Assembly: GCA_020073525.1 (NCBI GenBank) | Contig: JAIQFA010000029.1 | Location: forward strand, 1 to 54,107 | Source: Terriglobia bacterium | Lineage (GTDB): Bacteria > Acidobacteriota > Terriglobia > Terriglobales > Acidobacteriaceae | Length of the DNA: 54,107 bases | Direction: 5' to 3' | Part shown: piece after piece, positions 36,037-45,539 of the stretch | How positions within the stretch are numbered: position 1 is the first letter of the stretch | Layout: the number at the start of each line of letters is the position of its first letter | Made by a program: the position numbers and the translations under genes | The notes under the pieces: generated by a model | Seen by the model: the letters and a program-made list of their open reading frames with translations, nothing else | Told to the model about the DNA's origin: nothing | Database searches by the model: none

Positions 36037-36657
36037 ATGAAGCACTTTTCGACAGAGGATTGGATCGACTATGCCCGCCAGGTTGACGGCAGAGGTCAAA
36101 GGGCCGCCATGCAGAAACACTTGGACGGGGGCTGTTCAAAATGTCTGAAGACTATGGAGATCTGGAGGCATGTCGTGACTCTTACGAAGAATCAGAAGGC
36201 TTTCGAGCCACCAGCAACCGCGGTGCAAGAAGCACGAGCCAGCTTCGCTTTGCGCAAGATAATTCCATTCGAAGCAGGCAAACTCGAGGTGGCCAAGATG
36301 CTTTTCGACAATTTTGCGCAGCCCGTGGCAGCGGGAATACGTGGAAGTTTCGCCGCACGGCAGCTGGTATACCGGTCGGGGAGCGTCTGCATCGACATGC
36401 GCATGCAGCCAAAACCGGGGTCGGATTCGGTGGTCCTGATCGGGCAACTACTTGACTCTACAAAGCCCGAGCATGGAATCAGCGGAATTCCGGTTAGCCT
36501 GGTGTGCGAAGGCGACACGGTGTTGCGGAGAAGAACAAACGACGTTGGAGAGTTCGATTTCGGCACCACCGAGCTCAATCACATGCAACTCGTCTTTGGA
36601 GTCGGGGGCCGCACGATCGTCGTGTCGATTCCTGAAAGCAGTCAGGATTTTGCATAA
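36037..36657 (+). CDS. Putative zinc-finger anti-sigma-like protein
   Basis: A 206-residue protein with a GAGG site six bases before the ATG. The N-terminus resembles the zinc-binding part of anti-sigma factors: HFSTEDWIDYARQ, then MQKHLDGGCSKC, giving an HxxxxCxxC pattern. There is no membrane helix, so it is not a typical membrane anti-sigma factor. The C-terminal half (about 90-200) is beta-rich, with SVCIDMRMQPKPG and RRRTNDVGEFDFG, like small carboxypeptidase-regulatory or Ig-like folds. It follows the ECF sigma gene by 133 bases on the same strand. The role as antagonist of that sigma is inference from order and motif. Confidence 0.6.
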   Translation: MKHFSTEDWIDYARQVDGRGQRAAMQKHLDGGCSKCLKTMEIWRHVVTLTKNQKAFEPPATAVQEARASFALRKIIPFEAGKLEVAKMLFDNFAQPVAAGIRGSFAARQLVYRSGSVCIDMRMQPKPGSDSVVLIGQLLDSTKPEHGISGIPVSLVCEGDTVLRRRTNDVGEFDFGTTELNHMQLVFGVGGRTIVVSIPESSQDFA

Positions 36658-36707
36658 ACATGGCCTGTATAACACCCCGAGGTGAATGTCGCCGGTGCGG
36701 GCTGCGA

Positions 36708-37904
36708 TTACCACACGTGAGTAGCGACGACGGTGGGGACCGAGGGGGACCCCGAAATGACTTCGACATGCAGAACGATCTGAACATTTTTCTGCTGCCA
36801 TCCCGCGGGTAATCTGCGGAGCGCCTCCTGAAGGAGCGCTGGATTCGTGACCAGATCGGTAGCGGCTTCCGTGCCGTAATGGGAGATGCCGGTGATTTCG
36901 ACGATGATGCTATTCGTACCGGGATAAAAGACACGCGACACGATCGCGTAATCCTCATTCAGTTCGGGGTCGTCGGGGTGGGTCTTGATTGTCCAATTAG
37001 TGAGAGCGCCATCCTGCGAAACCCCGAAGGGCCGGTGGGATAAATCGATGGAGTAACGAAAGTGCTCTCCGATTTCATGCCACTGGGTATAGGAGAATCC
37101 CACTAGGACAGCCGGCGTGGTACGCAGGTCGCGGAACGAGACGTCATTGCCAATTCGAAGCCTGTAGGGTTCTCCCATCCGGCCGAACATTTCGGCGATT
37201 TGGGTTGCGGAGTTGACGTCACTGACGGCTACAAACCGGTTAGGGATCAGGACGAAATCTTCAACCCGGGTGGGGTGCTCACCGCCGGTATTTCGAACGT
37301 CAGAGTACACGGGCACTGGCGCAGTACACACGAACACCGCCTTGTGGCTCTGAAAGACGGGTGACCAGAATTGATCGAGGGAATCTGCCACGGGATGTGG
37401 GCGCAGCCAGAAAAATGCCGACATCAGCAGGCCCAGAAGGACCACACTCGAGGTGGTCAAAAATAACCGTGATCGAACCCAGGACTTCGTCGTTGAGATG
37501 GGCTGTTCTTCACGCTTGAGGCGGCGGAACTCCGGAATATACGTGCCCGCCGGCAAATCGATTAACAACTGGGCATCGGCAGGGCTACTCAAGTAGTACG
37601 AACGGAGCCGTTTTCGGACCTCGCCGGCTTTGACCCGAACCCCGGCATCTTCGCTGGGATCGTACAACGCCGGCTTGCCAAACACCTCAATTCCGATTGT
37701 CCGTTCCTTGAGACTATCGGTATGCCCGTTCAGGGTGTTCTCGACCACATAGCGCAGGAAACTCTGGCAGAGCTTGCTGGACTGAAAATCGTGGCTGGCA
37801 AGCACCCGATCCAATTCTTCGCGAACCAAGGCGTCGGTTATTCCCGATTCGGCATGACTCGCTCCTGGACCTGGAGCCCCAAGCGAGTATAAGACAGGTG
37901 GCAC
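36708..37904 (-). CDS. Membrane protein with Acidobacteriota-type N-terminal regulatory domain
   Basis: A 398-residue protein. The N-terminal 110 residues (VREELDRVLASHDFQSSKLC, FLRYVVENTLNG, IGIEVFGKPALYDPSEDAGV, VRKRLRSYY) belong to a domain often found ahead of TPR or cyclase-like parts in Acidobacteriota; I recall the pattern but not a name. One membrane helix lies near residues 148-166 (LFLTTSSVVLLGLLMSAFF). The outside part has no family I recognise. The start is a GTG six bases after GGAG; a TTG two codons earlier is possible. It converges with the anti-sigma-like gene, reading the same way as the TPR gene behind it. Function unknown. Confidence 0.7.
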   Translation of the reverse strand: MPPVLYSLGAPGPGASHAESGITDALVREELDRVLASHDFQSSKLCQSFLRYVVENTLNGHTDSLKERTIGIEVFGKPALYDPSEDAGVRVKAGEVRKRLRSYYLSSPADAQLLIDLPAGTYIPEFRRLKREEQPISTTKSWVRSRLFLTTSSVVLLGLLMSAFFWLRPHPVADSLDQFWSPVFQSHKAVFVCTAPVPVYSDVRNTGGEHPTRVEDFVLIPNRFVAVSDVNSATQIAEMFGRMGEPYRLRIGNDVSFRDLRTTPAVLVGFSYTQWHEIGEHFRYSIDLSHRPFGVSQDGALTNWTIKTHPDDPELNEDYAIVSRVFYPGTNSIIVEITGISHYGTEAATDLVTNPALLQEALRRLPAGWQQKNVQIVLHVEVISGSPSVPTVVATHVW

Positions 37905-38075
37905 AGTCAACTCCGGTACCGAATGTTAGCATACCCCCTGGGGCGGGAAGCGCCGCCGAGTTGAGGGGCAAACCGTTCCTTGCGACAAGTTTCGCTTGGT
38001 GCCGCGAACAGGTTCGAAACCGGCACATAACCGCTGGGTAAAGGGCAGATCCGTCCCCGATTTCGACGGACACCG

Positions 38076-39284
38076 TTACGGGATGTCGGGGTTGAGCGTC
38101 TGGGAACTTCCGGACTCTTTGTAGACCTGGGCATAGGCTGAACGGAGTCGTTCCTCGGTTTTCCGCAATTCCTTAAACGTTGCGATTTCTTGTTCGGCAT
38201 TTGAAGTACGTCCCAGTTGCCGATACAGTTGCGACAGTCGATAGTGCGCGGGGGCATTCGTTGGATCGAGGCGAACGGCAGCGAGCAGGTGCGGCAAGGC
38301 CTCTTCGGGGTGACCGGTGGACATCAGGATTTTTCCCAGACCGACTTGTGCTTCGGACTCGTTGGGATCTAGTTCTGCTGCGCGCAAGAAATGCTTCCGG
38401 GCACTCTCTGTATCGCCGCGCAAGCTGAAAAGTCCGCCCAGACGGCATTCTGACTTCGCGTCACCAGGATTGACCGCGATTGCGGCTTCGAACTCTCTTT
38501 GGGCATCCTGCTGCCCCCCGGTGGTTCCCGAGTCCATCAGAATTGCCTCGCCCAGCTCGAAATGCGCTCCGGGAAGATGCGGATCGATCCGAAGGGCCTC
38601 GCGATACTGCATGACTGCGTTCTTAGCGTCTCTCTCATTGATCAGGTGCTGGGCGAGAAGCTGGTGCATGCGGGCGGAATCGGGGGCGACCATGGCCAGG
38701 GTTTGACGCGCCTCTGTGGCCAGATCGGTGTGGATTCGATAAACGACGTAGAGAACATCGGCGTTGGTTGGATCGGTATTCTGAAGCAAGGTGAGAACGC
38801 CCAATGCTTTCTCCAGATCCCGGCGCTGATAATCGAGTTCGACCAGAGCCAGCCCCGCGCGGACTTGCAGTTTTGGCTCCTGCTGCATGTGCGGAACGGA
38901 CTTTTCCAGGAGGGTTTTCGCGGAGTCGAGTCTTCCTTGGGCCTTTTCGCACAAGCCGAGGATCGCCTGCGCTTTCCAGAGGGAAGGCTGGAGTTGGAGC
39001 GCCGCTCGAAGATTCTGGCTCGCTTCGGCATACTTTCCTTCCAAAAACTGAACGACACCCAGATTCCCCCGCGCCTCGACGTTCTTGGAATCGATCACGA
39101 GAACGGCATTCAACTCCCGAATCGCGGAATCAAATTGCTTATCGGCCACGGCCTGCTGAGCCCGGGCGATATGCTCTCGGATCCCGCGCTGTGGACCGGA
39201 GATGGCCTTTTGCGCGAAGAGATCTCCAAAAGTGAAAGAGAAGAACATCAGGGAAAAGACAGCCACACGTAAAATTGTTGACAT
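38076..39284 (-). CDS. Exported TPR protein
   Basis: A 402-residue protein with a signal peptide (residues 1-24, ending TFGDLFA-Q) and about nine tetratricopeptide repeats, for example ALVIDSKNVEARGNLGVVQF and LDPNESEAQVGLGKILMS. GGGA lies before the ATG. TPR arrays bind proteins; in the periplasm they often aid envelope or secretion complexes. It is divergent from the TonB receptor across 386 bases, so they may share control. Same strand as the unknown membrane protein, with a 171-base gap. Partner not known. Confidence 0.85.
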   Translation of the reverse strand: MSTILRVAVFSLMFFSFTFGDLFAQKAISGPQRGIREHIARAQQAVADKQFDSAIRELNAVLVIDSKNVEARGNLGVVQFLEGKYAEASQNLRAALQLQPSLWKAQAILGLCEKAQGRLDSAKTLLEKSVPHMQQEPKLQVRAGLALVELDYQRRDLEKALGVLTLLQNTDPTNADVLYVVYRIHTDLATEARQTLAMVAPDSARMHQLLAQHLINERDAKNAVMQYREALRIDPHLPGAHFELGEAILMDSGTTGGQQDAQREFEAAIAVNPGDAKSECRLGGLFSLRGDTESARKHFLRAAELDPNESEAQVGLGKILMSTGHPEEALPHLLAAVRLDPTNAPAHYRLSQLYRQLGRTSNAEQEIATFKELRKTEERLRSAYAQVYKESGSSQTLNPDIP

Positions 39285-39670
39285 GCGCGCTCCCTAGTCA
39301 GCGGTAGAGTAGCACGAGTGTTTCCGAGGCACTGTCTGCGCCTCATAGAAATTGCGGGCTGCCAGCCGGCATCTATGAATGTATGTAGGTTCTATCTGCA
39401 TCGAATCTAACTTTCTCCAGAATCCGGTAGTCAGCCCTTCGCTGCCACCCCAGAAACTACCTGCCATCTTGTTTCAAACCTGCCACTGAACTGTTTCGAA
39501 CTTGACGCCGGCGGGACAGCAGAGAAAGGTAGGCTTCAGCGTATGTTCATTCCTGCATCGAGGGGCGGATGTGCGCTCGAGTCGATGGCACGTTTGATTG
39601 TTGAAATCTTTTGCAACTGAAGCTGTCCAAGTCCGACTGACTTGCGCATAATAAAAAGGAGATACCCTTG
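39285..39670. promoter_or_regulatory. Divergent promoter region, TPR gene and TonB receptor
   Basis: About 386 bases. A purine-rich AAAAGGAG stands ahead of the receptor ATG and CATAATAAAA just before it could be a -10 region. TGTTTCAAAC and TGTTTCGAAC near 39470-39500 form an imperfect direct repeat and could be an operator. No gene is seen. Confidence 0.4.
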
Positions 39671-42600
39671 ATGTCGCCCTTCGGTTCAAAGTTGTGTTTT
39701 GCTTTCGTCCTCGCCTTATTGATCTCTTCGTTTTTCAACCTGGCGATGGCCCAAGGCAGGCAAAGTGGCGAAATCCGGGGAACGGTGACCGACCAGTCCC
39801 AGGCGCTCATCCAGGGAGTTACGGTCACGGTCACCAACGTCTCGACGGGCGTGAGCCTGACGTTGACCACCGAGGCGGCGGGCGTGTACGACGCTCCCTA
39901 CGTGCAGCCCGGAGAGTATTCCGTCACGTTCGCAAAAGACGGCTTCAAGACTTTCGCCCGCAACGGCATCACGCTGCACGTGGAAACCATCACCGTCAAT
40001 GCCGCGCTCGAAGTCGGAGCCGCATCAGAAAAAGTTTCGGTCACCGGCGAAGCGCCCTTGGTGCAGACTGAGTCCGCCGTGAAGAACACGGTGCTCACGT
40101 CGCGGGTAGTGACCGACTCTCCAACCGCAACTCGGACCTGGTACGACTTGCTGGCAGTGCTGCCCGGCGTGAACCCCGGCGGCCAGGAAGTATCCAGCGG
40201 CCAGACGGTTGGCGTCAACGGCCAGCAATCCTTCAACGCCAACTGGCAGATCGATGGGGGCATCGCCATGCTGGGCCAGTCGGCCAACCCCGATTCGATG
40301 GCGCCACCTCTGGAGTCCATTGAAGAGGTCAGCCTCAATACCGCGAACTTCGGTGCCGAGCACGGGAACGGTCTTTCCGTCTTCAATGTCATCACCAAGA
40401 GCGGCACGAACCGCTTCCACGGAAGTGTGTACGAATATAACCAGAATGAATTTTTCAACGCCCCCAACGCGTTTACGCAGGGCCGGAAACCGACGCAGCG
40501 CTGGAATGAATATGGCTTCAATTTCGGCGGCCCCATCGTCAAGAACAAGGCGTTCTTCTTCGTAAACTACGAGAGGAATCCGATCAGGAACTTCAGCCCG
40601 ACGCCGCAATCGTATCCCACCGACGCCTTCAAGCGGGGTGACTTTTCGAGCCTCCTCGGTGCGCCTGTCGTCGACGGCAATGGCAGCCCGGTCTACAGTC
40701 CCTGCGGACCCCAGTTGATCCAGGGACAGATTTTTGATCCGGCTACCGCTCACGCCGTCGGCGAAAACACTTGCTACGACCCGTTCCCTGGGAACATCAT
40801 TCCGGTGGAGCGCTTCGATGGCGTCGCTGCCAACATCCAGAAATATTTTCCGACTGCGAAGAACCAAAACACCCTTTTTCAGAACTACTACGCCAACTTG
40901 GGAAACCCGGTTACCAACACTTGGACGAACGCGAAAGTGGACTACAACTTCACGCCCAGCAATCGTCTGAGCGCATCGTTTCTCTACGCCACCTTCGACC
41001 AGCAATACAACGATGTGATGTGCAATCTGAGTTGCGGAACGTGGTATGGCAATGAGCCGCAAGGGCAGATCACCCATGCCTGGACCATCAGCCCGACTTT
41101 GCTGAGTGAATTCCGTTTCTCGCTGAGCCGCGAGCACGGAATCGCTACCGTCGCGAGCGAAGGAAAAGGCTACCCGGCAAAACTTGAGATGGTGAACCCG
41201 ATCGGTGATCTGTTCCCGACTGTCTGGATCAACGGAGCTCTCAACACCGGCATCGGCTACAGCGCGGGATTCCCTCCCGCCAAGGACGTGGAAACGACCT
41301 TCATCCCTTCGGAAGTGGTCACCTGGGTGAAAGGGAGGCACATCCTCAAGTTCGGCGGCGAGTTCGATCGCTGGTGGGTGAATGCCGGCTGGGGCACAGC
41401 CGATAACGGGGGCTATTGGTTTGGCGGTGCGTTTACGCAAAACCCGGCCGACCCGACTGATGTCGTGACCGAGGGCGAAGGTTACGCCGACTTTCTCTTG
41501 GGCTCACCGAGTTCGTACTGGATCTCAATCAACCCGGAGACGGGTGGGCGCATGTGGAGCGCCCAGGCTTTTGCCCAGGACGAATTCAAGGTCAAACCAA
41601 ACCTCACCCTGACGCTGGGATTGAGATATGTCGCGCAAAGCGGCTGGAGCGAGGTCCAGAACAAGATCTCCAGCTTCGATCCGAATATCGTGAATCCCGC
41701 CTATGGTGCGAAGGGCGCAATGTGGTTCGCCGGCCAGAACGGACGCACTGCGCTGACCAAGACCATCCCCAATTTCTTTGCGCCACGGCTAGGGGTTGCC
41801 TGGTCGCCCCGCAGGAACATGTCGATCCGGGGTGGGTTTGGCATCTACAACATCATTGCCTCACAGAATACGACCGGTCCGGCCTTGGCCTGGGGCCAGG
41901 GCTGGGTTCCGGCCTACGACAACACCTACTTTCAACTGGCGGCCGGTCCACCGCCGGGCGCCATTATCTATCCCTCGAATACCAACCGGACGCCCGACAT
42001 GTTGAATGGGGCGAACGTCACCTATTCCATCTATGATTCGCCGCTCTCCTACGCAATGGAGTATCAGTTCGGCTTGCAGTACGAACTCCAGCACGGTTTT
42101 GTGATGGACTTGGGCTACGTAGGCAACCGGAGTGTCAACCTCCAGTATGGCCGGGACATCAACCAGGTGCCGGCGAACAAACTGGGCACCGGCGAGCGAC
42201 CTTACCCGCAATTCGGAGATATCCTTGGCGCACTGTTTGATGGCCGCTCGAACTACAATGCGTTGCAGGTAAGCTTGAAGAAGCAAACCTCGCACGGGTT
42301 GTCTCTTGCCGCCAACTATGCTTGGTCGAAAGTGCTGGATACCCTTACCAGCGCCGGGTGGGGCGGTTCGGGGGCCTCAGAACGCGGCGGTTACCAGAAT
42401 GCCTACGCGCCGAATGCGAACTATGGACCCGGCGCCAACGACATCCGCCACACTTTTAACGGCAACATCGTGTATGAGCTGCCTTTCGGAAAAGGGAAAT
42501 CCATGCTCAACCGCGGCAACAGCGTGGTGAGTGGCATTGTCGGTGGCTGGCAGCTCTCCTCCATCTTCTTCTTCCGCAGCGGTCTGCCCTTTACTCCCTT

Positions 42601-43069
42601 TACCTCGGATGATTCCTCCGGGGCAGGGACAGCCTATGGTCATCACATCTTGTGGCTGAACCAGGTTGGCGATCCCAATCAAGCGGGCCCGGTCGCTGCC
42701 AACCCGAATCCGTCGTGCCAGTCCACGATTTCACAGGGAGGATTGGCGGCGGATAAGGTTCACACCCTAACCACGTGGTTCAATCCCTGCGCGTTCTCGC
42801 AGCCTCTGCAAAACACCTTTGGGAACACGGGCAGAAACACCCTACGGGGGCCGAACTGGAGAACCGTCGATCTGGCCTTGATCAAGAATTTCCCTTTGCG
42901 AATCCTGGGCGAGGGCGGAAGACTGCAGATCAAAGTCCAAGCCACTGACCTGTTCAATCACCCGAATATTGGGATTCCTGGCAGGGATTTCAACTCAGGA
43001 GATTTTGGCCTGATCAGTTACGCCAACACCAGCCGGCAAATGCAACTTGGAGCAAAGATCAGCTTCTAG
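39671..43069 (+). CDS. Oar-like TonB-dependent receptor
   Basis: A 1132-residue outer-membrane receptor. Signal peptide residues 1-28 (ending FNLAMA-Q). A carboxypeptidase-regulatory Ig-like domain (about 33-115: GEIRGTVTDQSQALIQGVTV, YDAPYVQPGEYSVTF). A TonB plug with NVITKSGTNRFHGSVYEY (about 240-258). A large barrel ends with a terminal Phe (MQLGAKISF), required for outer-membrane insertion. This Oar/CarboxypepD-reg class is greatly expanded in Acidobacteriota and imports glycans or other large nutrients with TonB energy. The ATG is preferred over a TTG one codon earlier. Next on the same strand are the DraG-fold, SGNH and GH84 genes, so it may be their uptake partner. No clear TonB box was identified. 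Confidence 0.9.
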   Translation: MSPFGSKLCFAFVLALLISSFFNLAMAQGRQSGEIRGTVTDQSQALIQGVTVTVTNVSTGVSLTLTTEAAGVYDAPYVQPGEYSVTFAKDGFKTFARNGITLHVETITVNAALEVGAASEKVSVTGEAPLVQTESAVKNTVLTSRVVTDSPTATRTWYDLLAVLPGVNPGGQEVSSGQTVGVNGQQSFNANWQIDGGIAMLGQSANPDSMAPPLESIEEVSLNTANFGAEHGNGLSVFNVITKSGTNRFHGSVYEYNQNEFFNAPNAFTQGRKPTQRWNEYGFNFGGPIVKNKAFFFVNYERNPIRNFSPTPQSYPTDAFKRGDFSSLLGAPVVDGNGSPVYSPCGPQLIQGQIFDPATAHAVGENTCYDPFPGNIIPVERFDGVAANIQKYFPTAKNQNTLFQNYYANLGNPVTNTWTNAKVDYNFTPSNRLSASFLYATFDQQYNDVMCNLSCGTWYGNEPQGQITHAWTISPTLLSEFRFSLSREHGIATVASEGKGYPAKLEMVNPIGDLFPTVWINGALNTGIGYSAGFPPAKDVETTFIPSEVVTWVKGRHILKFGGEFDRWWVNAGWGTADNGGYWFGGAFTQNPADPTDVVTEGEGYADFLLGSPSSYWISINPETGGRMWSAQAFAQDEFKVKPNLTLTLGLRYVAQSGWSEVQNKISSFDPNIVNPAYGAKGAMWFAGQNGRTALTKTIPNFFAPRLGVAWSPRRNMSIRGGFGIYNIIASQNTTGPALAWGQGWVPAYDNTYFQLAAGPPPGAIIYPSNTNRTPDMLNGANVTYSIYDSPLSYAMEYQFGLQYELQHGFVMDLGYVGNRSVNLQYGRDINQVPANKLGTGERPYPQFGDILGALFDGRSNYNALQVSLKKQTSHGLSLAANYAWSKVLDTLTSAGWGGSGASERGGYQNAYAPNANYGPGANDIRHTFNGNIVYELPFGKGKSMLNRGNSVVSGIVGGWQLSSIFFFRSGLPFTPFTSDDSSGAGTAYGHHILWLNQVGDPNQAGPVAANPNPSCQSTISQGGLAADKVHTLTTWFNPCAFSQPLQNTFGNTGRNTLRGPNWRTVDLALIKNFPLRILGEGGRLQIKVQATDLFNHPNIGIPGRDFNSGDFGLISYANTSRQMQLGAKISF

Positions 43070-43100
43070 CCAGATGCCTCCCCCAGGAGCCATCGGCGGG

Positions 43101-43119
43101 GCGCCGCTTGTCGCGGCGC
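43101..43119. terminator. Short GC hairpin after TonB receptor
   Basis: GCGCCGC pairs exactly with GCGGCGC around TTGTC, 31 bases after the receptor stop. No T-run follows, so it may be a weak terminator or processing site only. Confidence 0.4.
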
Positions 43120-43264
43120 ACTAAACCGGTTTCACCTGAGCAAGCCTTCTACTTGAACTTGATCAGAGAAGATTCGGAGGCGAGGTCTCGCGTTCCTTTA
43201 TGAATTAAGATGCTCTGCCGAACTCAGCGTTTGCAAGGTGGGCTCTGGGACCGGAATTATTTCC

Positions 43265-44653
43265 ATGAAGAAAATACTTTCTTTGTGTTTGACGATCGCT
43301 CTTTTCTGGACGCCTGCGAGCGCTCGTCTGCAGCACTCTGGTCCCCCAAATACCGCGCCCGCATCTGTGGCGGGACCGCCCATGCGGGAACTCGACTGGG
43401 ACACTTATCTCGACAAAGTGCAGGGCGCGTGGATGGGGAAGATGATTGGCGTCACCTTCGGTGCTCCCTGGGAATTCCAATACCAGAACACGCCGATTGG
43501 ATTCGACATCACCGATTGGCCGCTTTCGCTTACACGCATGAAGGAGTACCGGCAGCGAGCAACGAACAAGCCCGGCGATTGGATCCCGATCACGAGCGAA
43601 GCTGAGAATCAGCAAGTTCACATCCTCCACGACTTCATCACTGATTCGGAGAAAGAGCACCCCAGCATTGGCATTCCCGACAACGACGACATCTACATCA
43701 ATCTGCTCTTCCTTTATTGCATGCGCCGCTACGGCATTGACGTTGATCCGGTCACGGTCGCCCGTGAATGGGACAAGAAGATTCGCCAGGTGTGGCACGC
43801 GAACGACGCTGGACTCGCAAACATCCGCAAAGGCATTCTGCCTCCCGATTCCGGCAACCCGCGCAATAACCTGCATGCGGATGACATCGACTTCCAGATT
43901 GAGTCCGACATCTTTGGCATGATCGCCCCCGGCATGCCGCAAGTTTCCAACCGCTACGGCGAACGTATGGGGCACATCATGAACTACGGAGACGGCGTCT
44001 ACGGCGGCATGTTCATTTCCGCCATGTATACGCAGGCGTTCTTTGCCAGGAATATTCAAGAAGTTGTCGACAACGGACTCAAGGCCATTCCCGCGCAAAG
44101 CCTCTACGCACAGACGATCCATGACGTTATCCAATGGCGTGACCAGTATCCGAACGATTGGCTCAAGACCTGGCATCTGGTACAGGCAAAGTGGGGCGAC
44201 GTGGATCACTGTCCAGACGGCTACAAACAGCCATTCAACATCGACGCGAAGCTGAATGGCGCCTATGTGGTCATGGGTCTGCTCTACGGCGACGGCGATT
44301 GGTACAAGACCATGAATTACGCGACTCGTGCCGGCCAAGATGCCGACTGCAATCCCGCCAACGCTGCGGGCATTTTAGGTACGCTGATCGGTGCCCACGC
44401 GATTCCCGCGGAATACAGCGAACCGGTTCATAACACCTACTGGAACAAGACGCTCGCCGGCCTTCCTGATTCGTACGAGGTCGATGCGCTCGCGGGCGAC
44501 ACCGCTCAGATTGGTCTCAAAGTCCTGCTCGCGAACGGGGGAGAGGTCGTAACCAGATCCGGCAAGCTCGTGCTGCGTATTCCCCAGCAGGACCCTGTCG
44601 CACCCTCCAACCTGGAACAGGTGAAGTGGGACGGGGACAAACCCATCTTTTGA
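43265..44653 (+). CDS. Secreted ADP-ribosylglycohydrolase (DraG-fold) family protein
   Basis: A 462-residue exported protein; signal peptide 1-20 (KKILSLCLTIALFWTPASA). The DraG/ADP-ribosylglycohydrolase fold is shown by KVQGAWMGKMIGVTFGAPW near the N-terminus, the Asp cluster in IPDNDDIYI, MNYGDGVYGGMFISAM in the middle and the C-terminal metal motif RAGQDADCNPANAAGILG. The metal Asp residues are conserved, with DDT replaced by DDI and GGDADT by GQDADC. Classical members remove ADP-ribose from proteins in the cytosol; secretion and a neighbour GH84 enzyme suggest another N- or O-glycosidic substrate. It lies 195 bases after the TonB receptor. Substrate is unknown. Confidence 0.8.
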   Translation: MKKILSLCLTIALFWTPASARLQHSGPPNTAPASVAGPPMRELDWDTYLDKVQGAWMGKMIGVTFGAPWEFQYQNTPIGFDITDWPLSLTRMKEYRQRATNKPGDWIPITSEAENQQVHILHDFITDSEKEHPSIGIPDNDDIYINLLFLYCMRRYGIDVDPVTVAREWDKKIRQVWHANDAGLANIRKGILPPDSGNPRNNLHADDIDFQIESDIFGMIAPGMPQVSNRYGERMGHIMNYGDGVYGGMFISAMYTQAFFARNIQEVVDNGLKAIPAQSLYAQTIHDVIQWRDQYPNDWLKTWHLVQAKWGDVDHCPDGYKQPFNIDAKLNGAYVVMGLLYGDGDWYKTMNYATRAGQDADCNPANAAGILGTLIGAHAIPAEYSEPVHNTYWNKTLAGLPDSYEVDALAGDTAQIGLKVLLANGGEVVTRSGKLVLRIPQQDPVAPSNLEQVKWDGDKPIF

Positions 44654-44662
44654 TTTACCCAG

Positions 44663-44683
44663 GCTCTCCCACAGTGGGGGAGC
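44663..44683. terminator. Imperfect hairpin between DraG-fold and SGNH genes
   Basis: GCTCTCCCA pairs with TGGGGGAGC (one G-T) around CAG, starting nine bases after the stop. No T-run. It may be a repeat or an attenuating hairpin in a polycistronic message. Confidence 0.45.
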
Positions 44684-44790
44684 GCTGGACCCTGATTCCG
44701 CTCGAATGGCGGTGGACTCGGAAGCAATGAGTTTGTTCTGTTAACGGATTCATCGAAGCTAACAAGATTTCGCCAGGGAGCAGATCCACA

Positions 44791-45528
44791 ATGAAATCAA
44801 TCCTTGTCTTTCTAGCCAGCTTGATTCTGTCGGCCACTGCGACGGCGCAGCAGCCGCCGGACCCTTGCGCTTCTCTTAAGGAAGACAACTCAGCGATGGA
44901 GTTGAGATTGCTCGACTGGCCCAACTTGGCCAAGTATCGCGACGACGACACCAAGCTGGGTCCACCCGCAAAGGGAGAGTCGAGAGTGGTGTTCCTAGGC
45001 GATTCCATTACGGAATTCTGGTTGCTGTCCGACTCGTTCCACGGCAAGCCCTATGTAAATCGTGGGATCAGTGGGCAAACCACGCCGCAGATCCTTCTTC
45101 GCTTTCGCCAGGACGTGATCGCACTGCAACCAAGAGTAGTGGTGATCCTCGTCGGCACCAACGACATCGCGGAAAACACCGGTCCCATCACGCTCGCAGC
45201 GATCGAAGACAATCTGACGTCCATGGTGGACCTTGCGAAGCGAAACGGAATTCGCGTGGTTTTGTCTTCACTCCTGCCGGCTTCCCAATATCCGTGGAGG
45301 CCGGACCTGGCGCCGGTGGAAAAGATTCGCGCTTTAAATGACTGGATAAAAGACTACGCCGCGAAGGAGGGGATGTTTTTCCTCGACTACCACTCGGCCA
45401 TGACGAATGACAAACGCGGTCTGAAGGCGGAACTGTCCGAGGATGGAGTCCATCCGAACAAAGCTGGCTATGCCGTGATGGCGCCTCTGGCTGAGAAGGC
45501 GATCACTGCGGCGTTGGGCAAGAACTGA
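44791..45528 (+). CDS. Secreted SGNH/GDSL hydrolase
   Basis: A 245-residue exported esterase-like protein; signal peptide about 1-19 (SLILSATATA). All four blocks are present: GDSI with the catalytic Ser at 72, NRGISGQ (Gly), GTND with Asn near 124, and DGVHP with the Asp near 218 and His near 221. These hydrolases remove acetyl groups or other esters from glycans. A homologous group with a GDSITEFW block is frequent in glycan-degrading loci; that is memory, not a search. The GH84 gene begins 11 bases after its stop, so both are in one transcript. Acetyl-ester removal ahead of the hexosaminidase is the simplest role. Confidence 0.92.
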   Translation: MKSILVFLASLILSATATAQQPPDPCASLKEDNSAMELRLLDWPNLAKYRDDDTKLGPPAKGESRVVFLGDSITEFWLLSDSFHGKPYVNRGISGQTTPQILLRFRQDVIALQPRVVVILVGTNDIAENTGPITLAAIEDNLTSMVDLAKRNGIRVVLSSLLPASQYPWRPDLAPVEKIRALNDWIKDYAAKEGMFFLDYHSAMTNDKRGLKAELSEDGVHPNKAGYAVMAPLAEKAITAALGKN

Positions 45529-45539
45529 GAGTCGTCCCT

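Noticed and set aside
40025..41440. Leftward frame antisense to the TonB receptor
   Set aside because: Shadow of a clear receptor gene; no independent support.
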